Shown here piece by piece: positions 53,384-64,000 of a DNA stretch of 64,000 nt. The notes beneath the pieces were generated by a model. The model was not told the DNA's origin. It did not search any database and was given only the letters and a program-made list of their open reading frames with translations. The position numbers and the translations under genes are program-made. Position 1 is the stretch's first letter. Each line of letters starts with the position of its first letter. This stretch comes from Thelephora terrestris (Eukaryota > Basidiomycota > Agaricomycetes > Thelephorales > Thelephoraceae): the NCBI GenBank assembly GCA_015956445.1, contig WIUZ02000024.1, forward strand, positions 248,001-312,000, in the 5' to 3' direction.

Positions 53384-53468
53384 AGGTCCATCCCGGGTTC
53401 GAACCGGGGTTGCTGGAAAGTGATCATCTAGTCAAAATCCAGAGTGATAACCACTACACTAATGAACC
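53384..53468 (-). tRNA. tRNA-Gln(UUG), with a 13-nt intron
   Basis: On the minus strand the acceptor stem GGTTCAT pairs with ATGGACC, followed by discriminator T. The D-arm region TTAGTGTAGTGGTTATCA and the T-arm CCCGG-TTCGAAC-CCGGG are canonical. The anticodon stem CTGGA/TCCAG encloses TTTTGA + intron + T, so the anticodon is TTG with a 13-nt intron (ctagatgatcact) after position 37. Without the intron the length is 72 nt. A T-run (CATTTTTTACA) follows the 3' end as polymerase III terminator. Confidence 0.93.
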
Positions 53469-53735
53469 AGGTACTTGTTCCTGGGATTGTTACCTCTTGG
53501 TCTCTACGATGCTTTCCCCGGAAACCAGTTGTGGTGTTTCTGGACTCCAACAAAAAACCGTAAGAAGACTTTACTATTGAGCGGGCCGAAGATGTGATTT
53601 TTTTCTAGTGTCCTCGAAGAGTCCTTTCCACCATCGCAGACTTCCCGTCGAATACATCGATTCCCGATACAGAATTGTCTTTCTTATTCCTCAGCACAAG
53701 TGGCCGAACATTATATCATAGGTACACCTTGGTCT

Positions 53736-55252
53736 TTACAATTCAAGAGCTTTACGCGCGAGGGTTAATGCTCCATCTTTTGTTTTGTTGCCTGCGGGAG
53801 CGAAGTGTCAGCGCCTTGGGTAACAAAGTAGGAACAAGACGGTACGACGCACCCCCAATGAATCCAGACGCGTGAACAAAGATCCCACCCTCAACCCCGG
53901 ACACCTCTGAAAGCTTCTCGTCCCTGAGCCCTCTCCACGCCTCCGGTAGGGCTTTCCTGCTCTCAAAACTATCCGGGGAAGCCGGAACAGCTTGAATGCG
54001 CCAATTACCAGCCGTCTCGTCGGGGTACACGACGTAGAACGGCTTCGCCTCATCGGTCACGTTCAGTTCCGTCTCTAGCTCAAACAGGTGTTCCTATATC
54101 AAGAAGTGAGATCGACCCCTGGGTCAGTTATTTGTTAACTTCACGCGGGTGCGGGGAAAGGAAGGTAGAAATTAAGTTGCCAAGAAGGAAAAGGGGGGGA
54201 GGAAGAAAGTTGGCCCGGAGAGGGTAAAACGAAAACTCACTTTCCAAGGGGCGAATTGTTCGAAGAGGATTATTCTCCCACTCGGATCTACTTGAGCCCG
54301 CTGCGAGAGGCCATCAGCGACCAGAGTTCGAGCCGGCAGCCAGGCTTTTGCATAGTAATCCAAGCGCCCCAAAAACTCTTCACCCGCCAACGTGGAGGCT
54401 TTCACAAATCGTGCCTGCATTAACTTCAATACGTGCCAAATCTGAGGATTCCGGTGGTGAACGCGTCTTACATCCACCCTCTTCGAATCGAAGGGCTCAT
54501 TCCATGCAGGGTTCAGCCAACCCACTCTGGCGGAAAGGTCTGTCCGATTACGATACTTAGGGGCGACGTCCCGAGGGTACTGGGAAACACCGTTATCCAC
54601 TCCGTCAATCGCTTCGATGAATTCCTGGTTCTTCCCTATCAGCAGGTGCCTTCAAAATCCCGGCGACGAAGGCGAACCTTGTACAGTTTCAACCAGAGCG
54701 TCTTGACGGTCGGGTCTTCAGGTTGTAGCCGGAATCTGTCCCCGATGATCTCTTGGCCAAAGTGTCTGTGCCGCAATCAGCGTTTTGTCTGAGAGATGGA
54801 CGGAAGGTAACGCACTTGTAAATCAGCCCGGCAGACGAGAGTTTCGTTTGGAAGCCGTGGCCGAAAACCCCTTCAAAACCGCGTTGGTGGTGGTCGAATC
54901 TTTTTAGGTTTTCATCGTACACCGCCCCGACGTCCACGACGATATCGCACGTATCCAAGATCGCCGGGTCTCTCGTTCGGATCAAGTCTGTTCGATAGGG
55001 GCGTTGATTTCGTAGAGGGAAAATCCGGCTGACGTGACAAACCTGCGTTGGTGTAAGTCGAGGTTTGCCTGAGCAGGTAGACCGCTAGGGCTTCGTCGCA
55101 GTGAAAGGTTCCGTTGTGCGTTCCAATGACCTAAAGAATGGGCGAAATTGGTAAAAACGTGTTGCGGCAGAACAAGGTCAAGGTCGCGTCACCTTGGGGG
55201 TCTCGGCAGTTTTGAGCCTTTTGGCTGCGTGGGTTCCTTGAGGGTCAGACAT
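53736..55252 (-). CDS. MYG1-family exonuclease (DHH-type, UPF0160)
   Basis: The product starts MSDPQGTHAAKRLKTAETPK. The second exon has the family signature VIGTHNGTFHCDEALAVYLL, and the next carries RDPAILDTCDIVVDVGAVYD with NLKRFDHHQRGF (the DHH-like metal site). Downstream are LWLKLYKEFIEAIDGVDNGV, a PAWNEPFDS segment and ILFEQFAPWK. The C-terminal exons contain YVVYPDETAGNWRIQAVPAS, PEAWRGLRDEKLSEVSG and GIFVHASGFIGG, and a final splice gives NKTKDGALTLARKALEL. The stop is at 53,736. MYG1 proteins are 3'-5' RNA exonucleases of nucleus and mitochondria in humans; the fungal role is less known. All signature motifs are present, so the gene appears functional. Confidence 0.9.
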
Positions 55253-55543
55253 GGGGGATGCGCAGAGCTTTCGAATTTGTAAAGGCCCCCAGCCACACTG
55301 TCTTAACTGGGTGAACGTGGTTCGCCCTAATTTTCCGAGGTTCATCGAGTGCCACAGAACAGTTGGTGGGAGTTCAGTGGGTTGGATAGTCTACCGAAAG
55401 GCGGGGGAAATATATCGATACGTGTCGTCCATAAAAAATGTAACTAAAATATGCGAGGAAACGATAAAAAGTGTCCGTGAAATGCAAGGCGACAAAATGC
55501 AAAAGATGGTCCACATAAAAAGTCTTTGACTAGTGCCATGGTA

Positions 55544-56125
55544 CTAGCGCAACACCAAGATACCACCAGCAATGAGAGCTATTAAGGAGCCCAGAAGCGT
55601 ATTTGCAGTGAGTGCCATCACCGATGAGGTGTAGTTGTCGTTTGGACCATAGATACCACCACCTCCGGACTGACCGGGCACCGGGGCACCACTCGGACCT
55701 CCTCCATCAACGGTGACATCGCTAGGAGCGGTGGAAAGCGGGGGAGTAGAAGATGTTTTGGTGGAGGTTCTTGTGTTATTGGTGTTTGTGTTGTTACCAC
55801 TCGGCTGCGCATTTTGGGTGACGATGGTCAAAATCGATGAGACGATTGTCGTCTGCTGACCGTTTGCTGCAGTGCTAACGGTCGAGAACACGGTGGTAGA
55901 AGTGATAACCACTGGGAGTGTACTGTTCCCACCACCGGATGGGGTAGAGACAGTGTTTCCATTCCCGGAACCACTCGACTGAGTTAGATGCGTTTAATCA
56001 GCCTCGGACCTGATGGAGGAGTTGGAAAAGCATACCTGGGCCAAAGTTAGAACCGGGAGGAGTGCTAGAACCAGGAGCTTCGCCGCTGTCGAGCTGTCGA
56101 ACTGGCCTGATGGTGAGAGTTTCAT
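55544..56125 (-). CDS. secreted Ser/Thr-rich protein, probably GPI-anchored
   Basis: Exon 1 (56,125-56,036) encodes a signal peptide ending LLVLALLPVLTLAQ, spliced to SSGSGNGNTVSTPSGGGNST. The mature protein is rich in Ser, Thr and Asn (NNTNTNNTRTSTKTSSTPPL), suiting heavy O-glycosylation. Near the C-terminus a small-residue stretch precedes a hydrophobic tail (LLGSLIALIAGGILVLR), the layout of a GPI-attachment signal. About 160 aa. Likely a cell-wall or surface mucin-like protein with no catalytic domain. It is divergent from the gene at 56,301 with 175 bp between the start codons. Confidence 0.75.
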
Positions 56126-56300
56126 GGCAGGCTGTTGTGGTAGTATCACGTGCTTTCCGATCCAAGCGGTAAATGATACTAAATCGTTGGGCTATGGTTC
56201 TTCCCTCTCTCTTTACCTTTCCTTACCAACGGATACTTTCTGTGGCGACGATATTCCGGCCTCAACCTCGCTCGCGCCTTATAAGCACACCTGCGTCAGA

Positions 56301-57617
56301 ATGGAACACGACACGGTCGACGCCTCACAGAAAATGAATCCTTCCAGCCTCGAACAGCACAAAGTCGATTACATCCTTCAGCTCATCTCCCCTCCTTCCA
56401 ACCTCCAGCCCATTCCCGCACATGAACTCTCCAGAGCAATGATGCAGAGGCACCACTTCCTCAGCATTACCCCAGACACTCCTCGGGAATATCTCTCCTG
56501 GCCATCCAACGACGATGGAAAAGCTGGAAAAGAGGCGATCGACCTGCTCGAACAGTATTATACCTACGCGCACCATCACCCGTACCGGACAGTCTACACC
56601 TCCGATGGAGACTATACTTATGGTCACGTCGCTCTCTCTTGTTCCGGGCTCAGCAAGGGCATTCGGCTCGTTTTCCAATGGGACTTTGCCACCGAGTCTT
56701 GGAAATTCCACGATCTGAAAACGATGCCTTTTCCTGAAGGGGCGAAGTCGAGTCCACAGGCCGTGTCCCCTTTTTCGACTCAGGTAATGTCAACGCCGAT
56801 TCTGGTCACAGGGGGAGGCTCCCCCTTATCGGAAGATGACGACGACGACGACGCGTACTGGAATGCGTATGGGAACGATTCTCAAACCTCTGGGAGGCCC
56901 ACCTCCGCGTCCATCAAAGAGCCTGACAGCGAGGACGCTTACTGGGCTCAATATTCAGCCATTCAAGGTTGGTAGCTTTTCCCCGCAAAATGCCGCGCTT
57001 CTTTGATATCGAAGCTTACTTACGTATTCAATATTACAGGAACGGCAGACTCCACAGTCCCATCACCCCTCCCCCAGGACGGCGCCAGGAAACGTCCACA
57101 GTTCCCCTTGGAAGACGACCCTAATCCAAATGATCCATCCTATCAAGATGTCGATCTCTTGAGCATTCCCCAGACCATGATCTATCCAGGGCGGGAACCT
57201 TCTCCCGAGCAACTCGCGCATCTCTTGTCGGGCCTCGTTGAGGAAGAACAGAATTTCCGCACTCCCCCAACCCCTGACTTCCCCTCCAGTGTTGAGCGTG
57301 ACCTCGAGGAATCTACAATCTCCGTCGTCAGCGATCTGATCAGCATCTCCCCTCAGTCCAGTCACTCACGGACCCCTTCCGACGCTGGTTCTACCTCTTC
57401 GAGGTCTTCTCGAAAATCCCTCAAAATCAAGATACCCACCCTCGAGCGCCGGGGCGAAGACTGTTATGTACAGAAAGTGGACGTAGACCAGAAACCCGAC
57501 CAAGCTTTGGCGGATACTATCAAAGGAATCTACCAGCTGTGGAAGGCCCAACGGGGAGACGAGATCGACAAATACCAGTTCCTCAAGGTTGTACAAAACG
57601 CTATCGATGACTTCTGA
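56301..57617 (+). CDS. conserved fungal protein of unknown function
   Basis: Two exons (from 56,301, and from about 57,040 to 57,617) joined at YSAIQG|TADST. The start at 56,301 (MEHDTVDASQKMNPSSLEQH) precedes a helical stretch (KVDYILQLISPPSNLQPIPA); the frame is open further upstream but overlaps the divergent neighbour's promoter. Features are an acidic run (SEDDDDDDAYWNAYGNDS), EDAYWAQYSAIQG, a Ser/Thr-rich centre and a helical C-terminus (ADTIKGIYQLWKAQRGDEID then KYQFLKVVQNAIDDF). I recognise no catalytic motif. The ordered ends with a disordered middle suggest an adaptor. Both exons are intact. Confidence 0.7.
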
Positions 57618-58207
57618 AATTTTTTTGCTCCGATCCACCCTCTACATTAACATCAACCTTCGCATTCACGCATCCCAGACATCGATTCTTGGGGCGCCCT
57701 TGAGGTCCCCCCTTTTCACGCATGTATCATAGTTATTGCAATCGTCCCGTCCGTGCCATGTGCTTGTTGACCTATTTGTACCTACAAACACCCCTATACC
57801 TTATCATGAGTATTGCTATCGTAAAATTTAATAATCGGCCAGAACCCTCCAGAACCCCCAACCCAAGGCGTCTCTCGTCGGCAACGGGCTTCAGCTGATA
57901 TTCATATCTGCATTGCCGCTTCCTGACTGCAAGGAACGGGGGGGAGCAACAAAGCTTGTTGCGGCTGGTCAAACAGAGGTAGACACGAGACGAATGACCC
58001 ATGGCTAAGTCGCTCTACCGAATGTGAGGTAGGAATTTCGAATGAAGAACGATGATCGATTGCAGAATTGGCAGCCTTTTTCACGGCACCATACCGACGA
58101 AAATCTCGAGATGTGTCTAAGTAGATTCGGTTTGACACAGTGACCCCTGTGCTGTGAGTGGCATCGTAGTACATGAACACTGGCCTGGTAGGACTTAGTG
58201 TTGATGT
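57618..58207. other. intergenic region between convergent genes
   Basis: 590 bp that hold the 3' ends of the two convergent genes. Short frames on the minus strand (57,772-58,180) have no conserved features. No RNA gene seen. Confidence 0.45.
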
Positions 58208-59808
58208 TTAGAGTAGCCAACTATCTTTTAGTAAATCTTGCGCGCTCGGTCGCACCTTAGGATCCAAGGTCAGACATCTGCGCAAGAACGCAGAGACACC
58301 TGGAATATCGTTTTCATTCAGAACTTCGAGAAACCGTAACATATCTTCGAGGGCGGTGGGCTCAGAATCACCGGTTGTTCGAAGAAGCGTGCCTAAGTGA
58401 AAATATGTTAGCTAGGGCTATCGTGATTGAAGTGTGCTCACCATTCTCGTCAAAGTATTCAGTCCGATCTTCGCAGGCTTGGAGAAATTCAGGTGGGAAT
58501 GGCCCTAAGCACTGTGTCATACGCTGCAAACGAAGATCGATGGAATATTTCTTGGCGTCCTGGTCAAAGAGCTGGCGTTCGGTAAGAAGTTCAAACAACT
58601 GTAACATATTCAGTATCAGCAGAGCGATGGAAGCAGCTACTTACAAGGCAACCGACTGTCCAAATGTCGATGGCGGGCGTCCAGGGATACTTGAGGGTGA
58701 CTTCCGGGGCACGGAGGACAGAGGGCTGACAAAGTTCGGACCTACGGGGCGCATCGATGGCAGTTGCTGTTGATGTCTCGTCAGTAAGGGTGAGAAAAGG
58801 AGGGCGGTACGCGTTACCTTCGCTGTAATCCACTACGCGCACTGAGATATCTTCAAGAGATCCACCAAGGTCGAAATAGGGGAGAGGCTGCGAACACGAG
58901 AAGACGAGGGGTAGAGTTAATGATTCCAGGGGGAGGGGGGGACCATAGATTTGCGCAGGGTTTGACTTGATGAATTCGTCTATTCGTGAAGTTGTTGGTT
59001 CAGGTATTGTGACAAGGATGTTCTCGGATTTGAGATCTTGATAAATGACCATCAGCATGCATAAGGGCGGGCGTGGAAGTAGACCCACCAGTGTGAATGT
59101 AGCCACATTCGCGGTGAAGGTAGTCCAGAGCGAGAAGGACCTGTTTTATTATGCGCTTTGCGATGGGCAGCGGGAACCGGTTCTGCCCGGGCGGTCGAAG
59201 TGTTGCCAGGCCCGAACTTAAGACATCTGTCACGAAGCATATATGACCGCCAGCCGCGCTCTTGGTAATGAGAGAACGTCGGAGCCTCAAACAGTGGTCA
59301 AATCCAGGGTGTTCGGGATTCGTGGTTCCAACCGCCCGGTATACATCGCTTTCTGGTGAGTTGGCTAAGACGATACGTGCGGTAGCTTGCGATGTCAAGA
59401 TCTTTAAGGCAACGTAAGTCCTGGTCTTCGCTGACATATCTCTGTGTTAACATAAAATATTAGTTGGCCTTGGTAGGAATTGACGAGGAACTAACAGAGC
59501 GAGCCACACAGATGAGGTAGCGGCCCAACCGAGCTGTCCTGGATGGTCAAATACGGGCTGGAACGGGGAAGCCATGTACGAACCTTGCGTGCGAACTGAT
59601 ACTGACCCAGTGAACGCCCGACTGCAGCAGCGGTGAAGTACCCGAAACCGTCCTCATAGCTTGAGAGCAGAGGTTCCTCTGGAGGCTGGTCACCTCCCAT
59701 CGCGTCGGCTAGAGCCTTGGGATCGATTGCTTTGAGATCTCGCTGAAAATAAGATTGCGTTTGTCGAAAGGTTGGCTCTGCTTCTTGCGACGCTTCAGAC
59801 ATTTTCAC
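58208..59808 (-). CDS. SRPK-like protein kinase with altered DFG motif
   Basis: The start MKMSEASQEAEPTFRQTQSY leads to EDGFGYFTAAAVGRSLGQYQ. Exons give YVALKILTSQATARIVLANS (ATP Lys) and GFDHCLRLRRSLITKSAAGG, then CFVTDVLSSGL. The catalytic loop IHT|DLKSENILV is split by an intron, as in SR-protein kinases. Instead of DFG or DLG the activation segment reads VRVVDYSE|ATAIDAPRRSE, followed by LRAPEVTLKYPWTPAIDIWT and VGCL. Later exons carry LFELLTERQLFDQDAKKYSI and the end RCLTLDPKVRPSAQDLLKDS. The metal-binding Asp is present but the Gly is replaced by Ser, so activity is possible but unusual. Similar SRPK-like kinases are expanded in basidiomycetes. The gene is otherwise intact. Confidence 0.75.
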
Positions 59809-60713
59809 TTGGGAAGATGGCCCTTGGTTGGGCCTGAAGGTTGAGAAAATGCGACCCAGGATGGGGGAGAGGCCGCGGCGAGCACCAAGATATCCGAGAA
59901 TTTTTAGCCGAGCTTGCGAGGCTCTATGTCTGCGCGGTTTCGAAAAACGTAGATTAAGTAAGCAAACGTAGTACCTTTTATGGTAATACGCTTTGCTTAG
60001 CTAATTTCCGCGAGTCGGCTAAGTTAACATGGGTTCAAGTACATTGGCAGGACTTTGCGCCTTTTGCGACCAAAAAATTCCAAGTCTTTACAGCAAAAAA
60101 AATTGTATTTAACACGAGTGAATTTCGGAATTGACGAGCTCGGCTCTGCCATGAGGGATACCCTCATAAATAACATTTTGGCCATTGAGGTCATAGAGTC
60201 TGGGGCCCGTTCGGCGTTGAACGTTGAACGATAAATTGCCGCTCTTTACGAGGGTTACTTTAGATATGGTGGCTCAGTACAGGTGGCGGTGTGGTGTGAG
60301 GTCAGCGTTTTCCCACTGAATTCAAAGCCACCGTCCTCGACATTTGAGTCACCCGGTAACAATAGTTATGATAGGTTGATGGTCGCGGCAGAGGTGTCCG
60401 AAATTGGTTGAATCGCGGGCTGGTGCAGCCTACGGTCGACGCTTTGGCGGTCTGGTTCGTACCAAACCCACCTGCCGTTGGGGGGACTTCCTGGAACTTC
60501 TTGATTATGATACTAGTAGCCTCAGGCTGGTTGGAGTTCGAGCGATGATCGGATAGTCCCGTACTCCCACGGTCTGACTTGGTGGATCCGGGCTGGTGCC
60601 GAGCCGAGTGCGTGCGCCGCGCGGGCGATGAAGCGGGCGATGAAGGAAACAGATATCGATACGACCCTTTCCAACCCAATCCTACAACACAACAAGTTGA
60701 ACAACCCTTCGCG
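59809..60713. promoter_or_regulatory. intergenic region between divergent SRPK-like and BTB genes
   Basis: 905 bp. AT-rich in the middle (60,080-60,120). A 141-codon minus-strand frame at 60,302-60,727 has no recognisable domain and overlaps the BTB start; I treat it as a shadow. Promoters for both neighbours must lie here, but I can point to no specific site. Confidence 0.4.
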
Positions 60714-61641
60714 ATGACGATGCCCAAACGACACGACGAGTATTACTTCGAGGACGGATCCGTAATCCTTCTGGTAAGCTCCTAACCATTCGACCGCTCA
60801 CCCAACTAACCAATTTCTGCCAACCGCCATCGACGGTTCGGTCTCTAGGTGGAGGACACGTTGTTTCGCGTCCACCGATACTACTTCACGAGAGAGTCCC
60901 AAATCTTCTCAGATATGTTCTCCTTGCCCACCGTCGGGCCCAATGGGCCCTGTCCTGTAGAGGGGCAGACCGACTCCTTGCCGATCGAAATTCCGGGGGT
61001 GACAAAGCCAGAAATGGAGAGCTTCCTTGGTTTTGTCTACTTTGGGTGCGTAGCCGTGTCCGTACATCGAAACGTCACACACCGACGGGGAATACAGGAT
61101 GCACGACGAGAACGCCTTCACGATGGAATCTTGGATTGCCCTTCTCTCCTTCTCGACTCGCTTCATCTGCGATAAGATCCGTGCCCGCGCGATTCGCGAG
61201 ATCGAATCAATCCAAGCCCGGGTAGACCCAATCGAGCGCATCGTCCTCGCCGTCCGACACAACGTCCCTCAATGGCTAAGCGGGGCGTACCAAGAACTCT
61301 GTCAACGCCAAGATTCACTTACGGAAGCGGAGGGGGAGAAGTTAGGGTTATCGACTGTGATCAAGCTGATGAGAGCGAGAGAGATATTGCTCTCTGGATC
61401 TGACGTGCGCGATCCACGCTTCCTCTCCAATAGGCTTAGCCGGGCTCCGGGGATGTCATCCAGCTCTTCGTACATGGCTAGGATGCAGCTACTAGACGCC
61501 GAACCGGTGCGGCCGCACATATCCTCCGATTTCTGGGGAACTCTCCACACTCCGAGTGTAGAGTTACGATTTGATCCCCAACGCGTGGCGGAGGTCGTCC
61601 GGGATGTGTTCACTTTGGAGGGTTCCCCGAGCTCGCCGTGA
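60714..61641 (+). CDS. BTB/POZ domain protein
   Basis: Exons 60,714-60,773, 60,849-61,045 and 61,098-61,641 join in frame to about 266 aa. The opening DEYYFEDGSVILL|VEDTLF, with RVHRYYFTRESQIFSDMFSL, then IEIPGVTKPEMESFLGFVYF, is the BTB fold start typical of agaricomycetes (DG.v.f.ve...FrvHr..L...S.vF..mF). The rest (ESWIALLSFSTRFICDKIRA, IERIVLAVRHNVPQWLSGAY) is the helical BACK-like extension. Such proteins may act as Cullin-3 adaptors or simple dimerisation modules. No zinc finger or Kelch repeats. Complete gene. Confidence 0.85.
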
Positions 61642-61963
61642 AGACCCGCAACTTATATTTATGCTGTCCATAGAACTTTCAACGCACTAGTCTACATGAA
61701 ATCAAACTAGAATTGTATTCGCAGGGTGATGAATACAACGCCCTTCCAACAGGCATTACAAAACTGTGTACAAGGAAAGCGAACCTTAAATATTTAGATC
61801 ATAAGCGGAATAAGGTACCCAAAAACCAGATGTACGAGACTCATTAGACACCAGGGCTAGAGCCAAGAATTGTTCTACACAGGATTAAAAGGAAAATACG
61901 GGAAGAATGGGGTAAATACGTCGTGTAAGCGTGAACTTCCATCCTCTCTAATCTAGCATTCCT

Positions 61964-64000
61964 TCACTGATCCTCTTCCGGTGCAGGGTGATCAAGGGGC
62001 TCGTATGTCGCATCTATCTCCTTGTTCCACACCCATCGCACGCCACAGAAGAACGCGCAAATCAGCAGCACGCCCATAACACCACCGCCGATCGGTTTTC
62101 CGTATTCAACAAACCAGGGCGGGTGATATGGTGACAGAAGCCTGTCGATCGTGATCACACCTCCAACGCCATCTCCTGTCGTCGCCCGACCCCACGAAAT
62201 GACCTGAGCCCAATCCTCTTGGGCCGATGTTCCCCTTGCGCCTTTGATTCCCAAGAGAAGTGGTCCATCGGGAGACTTTGGTGACCGAACGACGATATCT
62301 CCATAGGCATTGTGCGGGGAGAGTAGAGTGGAGTACGTGGCGTCGTTCTGCAAAGAAATCGGCAGATTCAATTTGTCGTCCTTCGCCTTCTCCCCGCTCT
62401 TGGATGCTGAGACTTGGCGTGGTGGGGTCGGAATGAGATGTTGACCAACGATCTCCTTCAGTCTCTCCGCGTCCCCTAACAACTCCGTAATGTTCACGTG
62501 TTTGAAGGCGTTGTCAGACGGACACAACAACGTCCATCCTTTCCCATCCAACCCCATCTCTGCCCACGGTGAATCTGCAGGCGGGGCACTCGCGTCCAGC
62601 ACCCATTCAAATCCAGCCTTGACCAGCATAGATAACATCAAGGACCCTTTCGCGGCTCGAGCTAGCTTTCCCACAGTCAGCTCAACGGTTCGGGGTATAA
62701 GAACATCAGAGAGTTCGTGAACAACGCCGGTTTCCGTGATCAGGTTCCTAAGGTGTAGCTCAGAGGTCATGTCCGGCCACCCACCGCTCGCCGTGAAACT
62801 ACCATTGACCAGCCTGATGTCGGAACCGTCGTGCGTGGGTATTGACTTCCCGGAAACGTTGGTCAAGGAATCAGTGTAGTAAACACCGTCGACAACGTGG
62901 TGCATAATGACGTGGGTGAGGTCTGATTTTCCGGCGGACGAGAGAAGATGGTCGCTGACGAGTACTCCAATGTGTTCGAAACCCTTGTTGCGTGGCATGA
63001 GGATCGTAGAGCGGGGCGTACTCTTTATGGCGTCAGCCAGGGAGGTGGAGAATATGGCAGCGAGGAACGCAGATAGTTCGAGTTTGGGGAGAGCAGAAGT
63101 CATCGCGTCGGGGGGTGGGATGATTGGACGTGAAATGAAGTAGATGACAATGTTGCCGATTTCAGCTGCACATATCGTGTACCAGGTTAATTTGGATTAT
63201 AGACGAGCAGGAAAACCGACATACCGTAGTCTTGAACGGTTCCAACACCACCGAAGCGAACCTTTCCATCCGCGGACTGCGTGGCGCCGTGGGTGACCTC
63301 GATCTCGATTACTTGGGGTTCGTGGTCCAAGCCAGGCTCTCTCAACTCTGTCTTGAGCAGCATCTTATGCTTCATTTTGTTTGGGGTCCACCTGTCCGGA
63401 ATGAAATGATACTGCAATGTGCGCCTCAGTTCGTCGGTTCCTTCTCCTGGCAAGTCAGAGTCACCGAACAGCGATATGACGTCATCCGCAGGTGCAAGGA
63501 CAGTGTACTGCGCGTCCGGGTCGTTGATTAAAGAAGTCAGGTTTACGGAGTGTAGGAGAGAGACGAAGCGCGTGCATTTGAGAGCGAGAAGGTACTTCTC
63601 CGGGGTGAGTCTGAGAGAGGATGGCGGAAGAAGCATAGAGGAAACGGTGTGAATGACACCGTTCGAGGCATAGATATCTGGCTGCACCAACTCCGCATCG
63701 TTGACGACGATTTTCTCAGACGATGCGGCGATCTTGAGGTGGTTTCCCTTGATGGTTTTGACTGCATGCATGCGCGGTGAGTATCAGATTATCGCCAGTG
63801 AAAAGGGAAAACTTACGATCTGCACCGGCATCAAATGACTCGGACCAAAAAACATCACCCGCTCCGACGGCGTGACCGTGAAGGATCTTGAGCAGGTCAT
63901 CCGTGGCAAATTCACTTTCGAGGTAGAGTCTTTCAATAGGGTGTAGTGCATCCCAGGCCGGGTCAACCGGGAGAAAAACCGTCAGTCCAGAGAGATCTTT
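61964..64000 (-). CDS. multi-FAS1 (fasciclin) membrane protein, 5' end outside the window
   Basis: The minus strand carries consecutive fasciclin domains. They include AWDALHP..RLYLESEFATDDL (right edge), VNDAELVQPDIYASNGVIHT, CTRFVSLLHSVNLTSLINDP with DAQYTVLAPADDVISLFGDS, TPRSTILMPRNKGFEHIGVL, VVDGVYYTDSL, a fourth unit with WTLLCPSDNAFKHVNITELL, and a C-terminal transmembrane helix (IGGGVMGVLLICAFFCGV) followed by a short acidic tail. The layout matches fungal Fsc1-like proteins, which in fission yeast act in autophagosome-vacuole fusion. Two introns are visible (near 63,110-63,220 and 63,770-63,810). The signal peptide and first domain lie beyond 64,000. Confidence 0.85.

Noticed and set aside
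55251-55529. 92-codon plus-strand frame starting at the MYG1 start
   Set aside because: It overlaps the MYG1 start codon on the opposite strand and has no recognisable features; most likely chance in the promoter.
57902-58180. 92-codon minus-strand frame downstream of the SRPK-like kinase
   Set aside because: It lies in the 3' region between convergent genes, shows no conserved pattern and has no promoter context.
60302-60727. 141-codon minus-strand frame upstream of the BTB gene
   Set aside because: Low-complexity Ser/Pro/Arg composition, overlaps the BTB start and leader; no homology recognised.

Overview
This is nuclear DNA of a filamentous basidiomycete, most likely an agaricomycete. 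Protein-coding genes are cut by many short GT-AG introns (about 35-75 nt), both tRNAs carry a short intron next to the anticodon, and fungal core genes are present (MMM1 of the ERMES complex, ALG9, frataxin, MYG1, an SRPK-type kinase, SUR7/PalI). Several TKL-like kinases carry an HGDLKGANILVD-type catalytic loop, which is typical of agaricomycete expansions.

The window has two ordinary blocks around a heavily duplicated, transposon-scarred middle. Bases 4,800-15,630 are mostly housekeeping: a beta-trefoil protein, a Ser-rich orphan, ALG9, an ACT-domain protein, SUR7/PalI, tRNA-Ser(UGA), and a head-to-head frataxin / TEN1-like pair. Bases 53,380-64,000 are also orderly: tRNA-Gln(UUG), MYG1, a GPI-type surface protein, a conserved orphan, an SRPK-like kinase, a BTB protein and a fasciclin-domain membrane protein that runs off the right edge.

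Between and beside these lie segmental duplications. (1) A tandem array of a lineage-specific coiled-coil gene ending in a bipartite nuclear-localisation-like tail has four copies at 16.0-23.8 kb and two at 38.5-40.9 kb; most copies drag along pieces of an antisense tubulin-tyrosine-ligase-like (TTL) gene. (2) MMM1 is intact at 42.3-43.6 kb (+) and has an inverted dead copy at 0.8-2.1 kb (-). Each carries beside it a relic of frataxin exon 1 and a dead TEN1-like copy, so both derive from the 14.4-15.6 kb locus. (3) There are three TKL-like kinase paralogues (2.6-4.2 kb +, 27.1-28.5 kb -, 44.9-47.4 kb +); only the last keeps an N-terminal helical domain, and it has a frameshift. (4) Two dead tandem SurE-like copies lie at 48.8-51.5 kb.

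A 9.1-kb LINE (28,966-38,053, 14-bp target duplication, poly-A tail) sits inside a 166-bp tandem repeat. It was itself hit by a 501-bp CACTA-like miniature element and by a 2.3-kb TG...CA insertion that carries two divergent, unrecognised ORFs. That insertion and the coiled-coil/NLS array are the best candidates for undescribed biology here.
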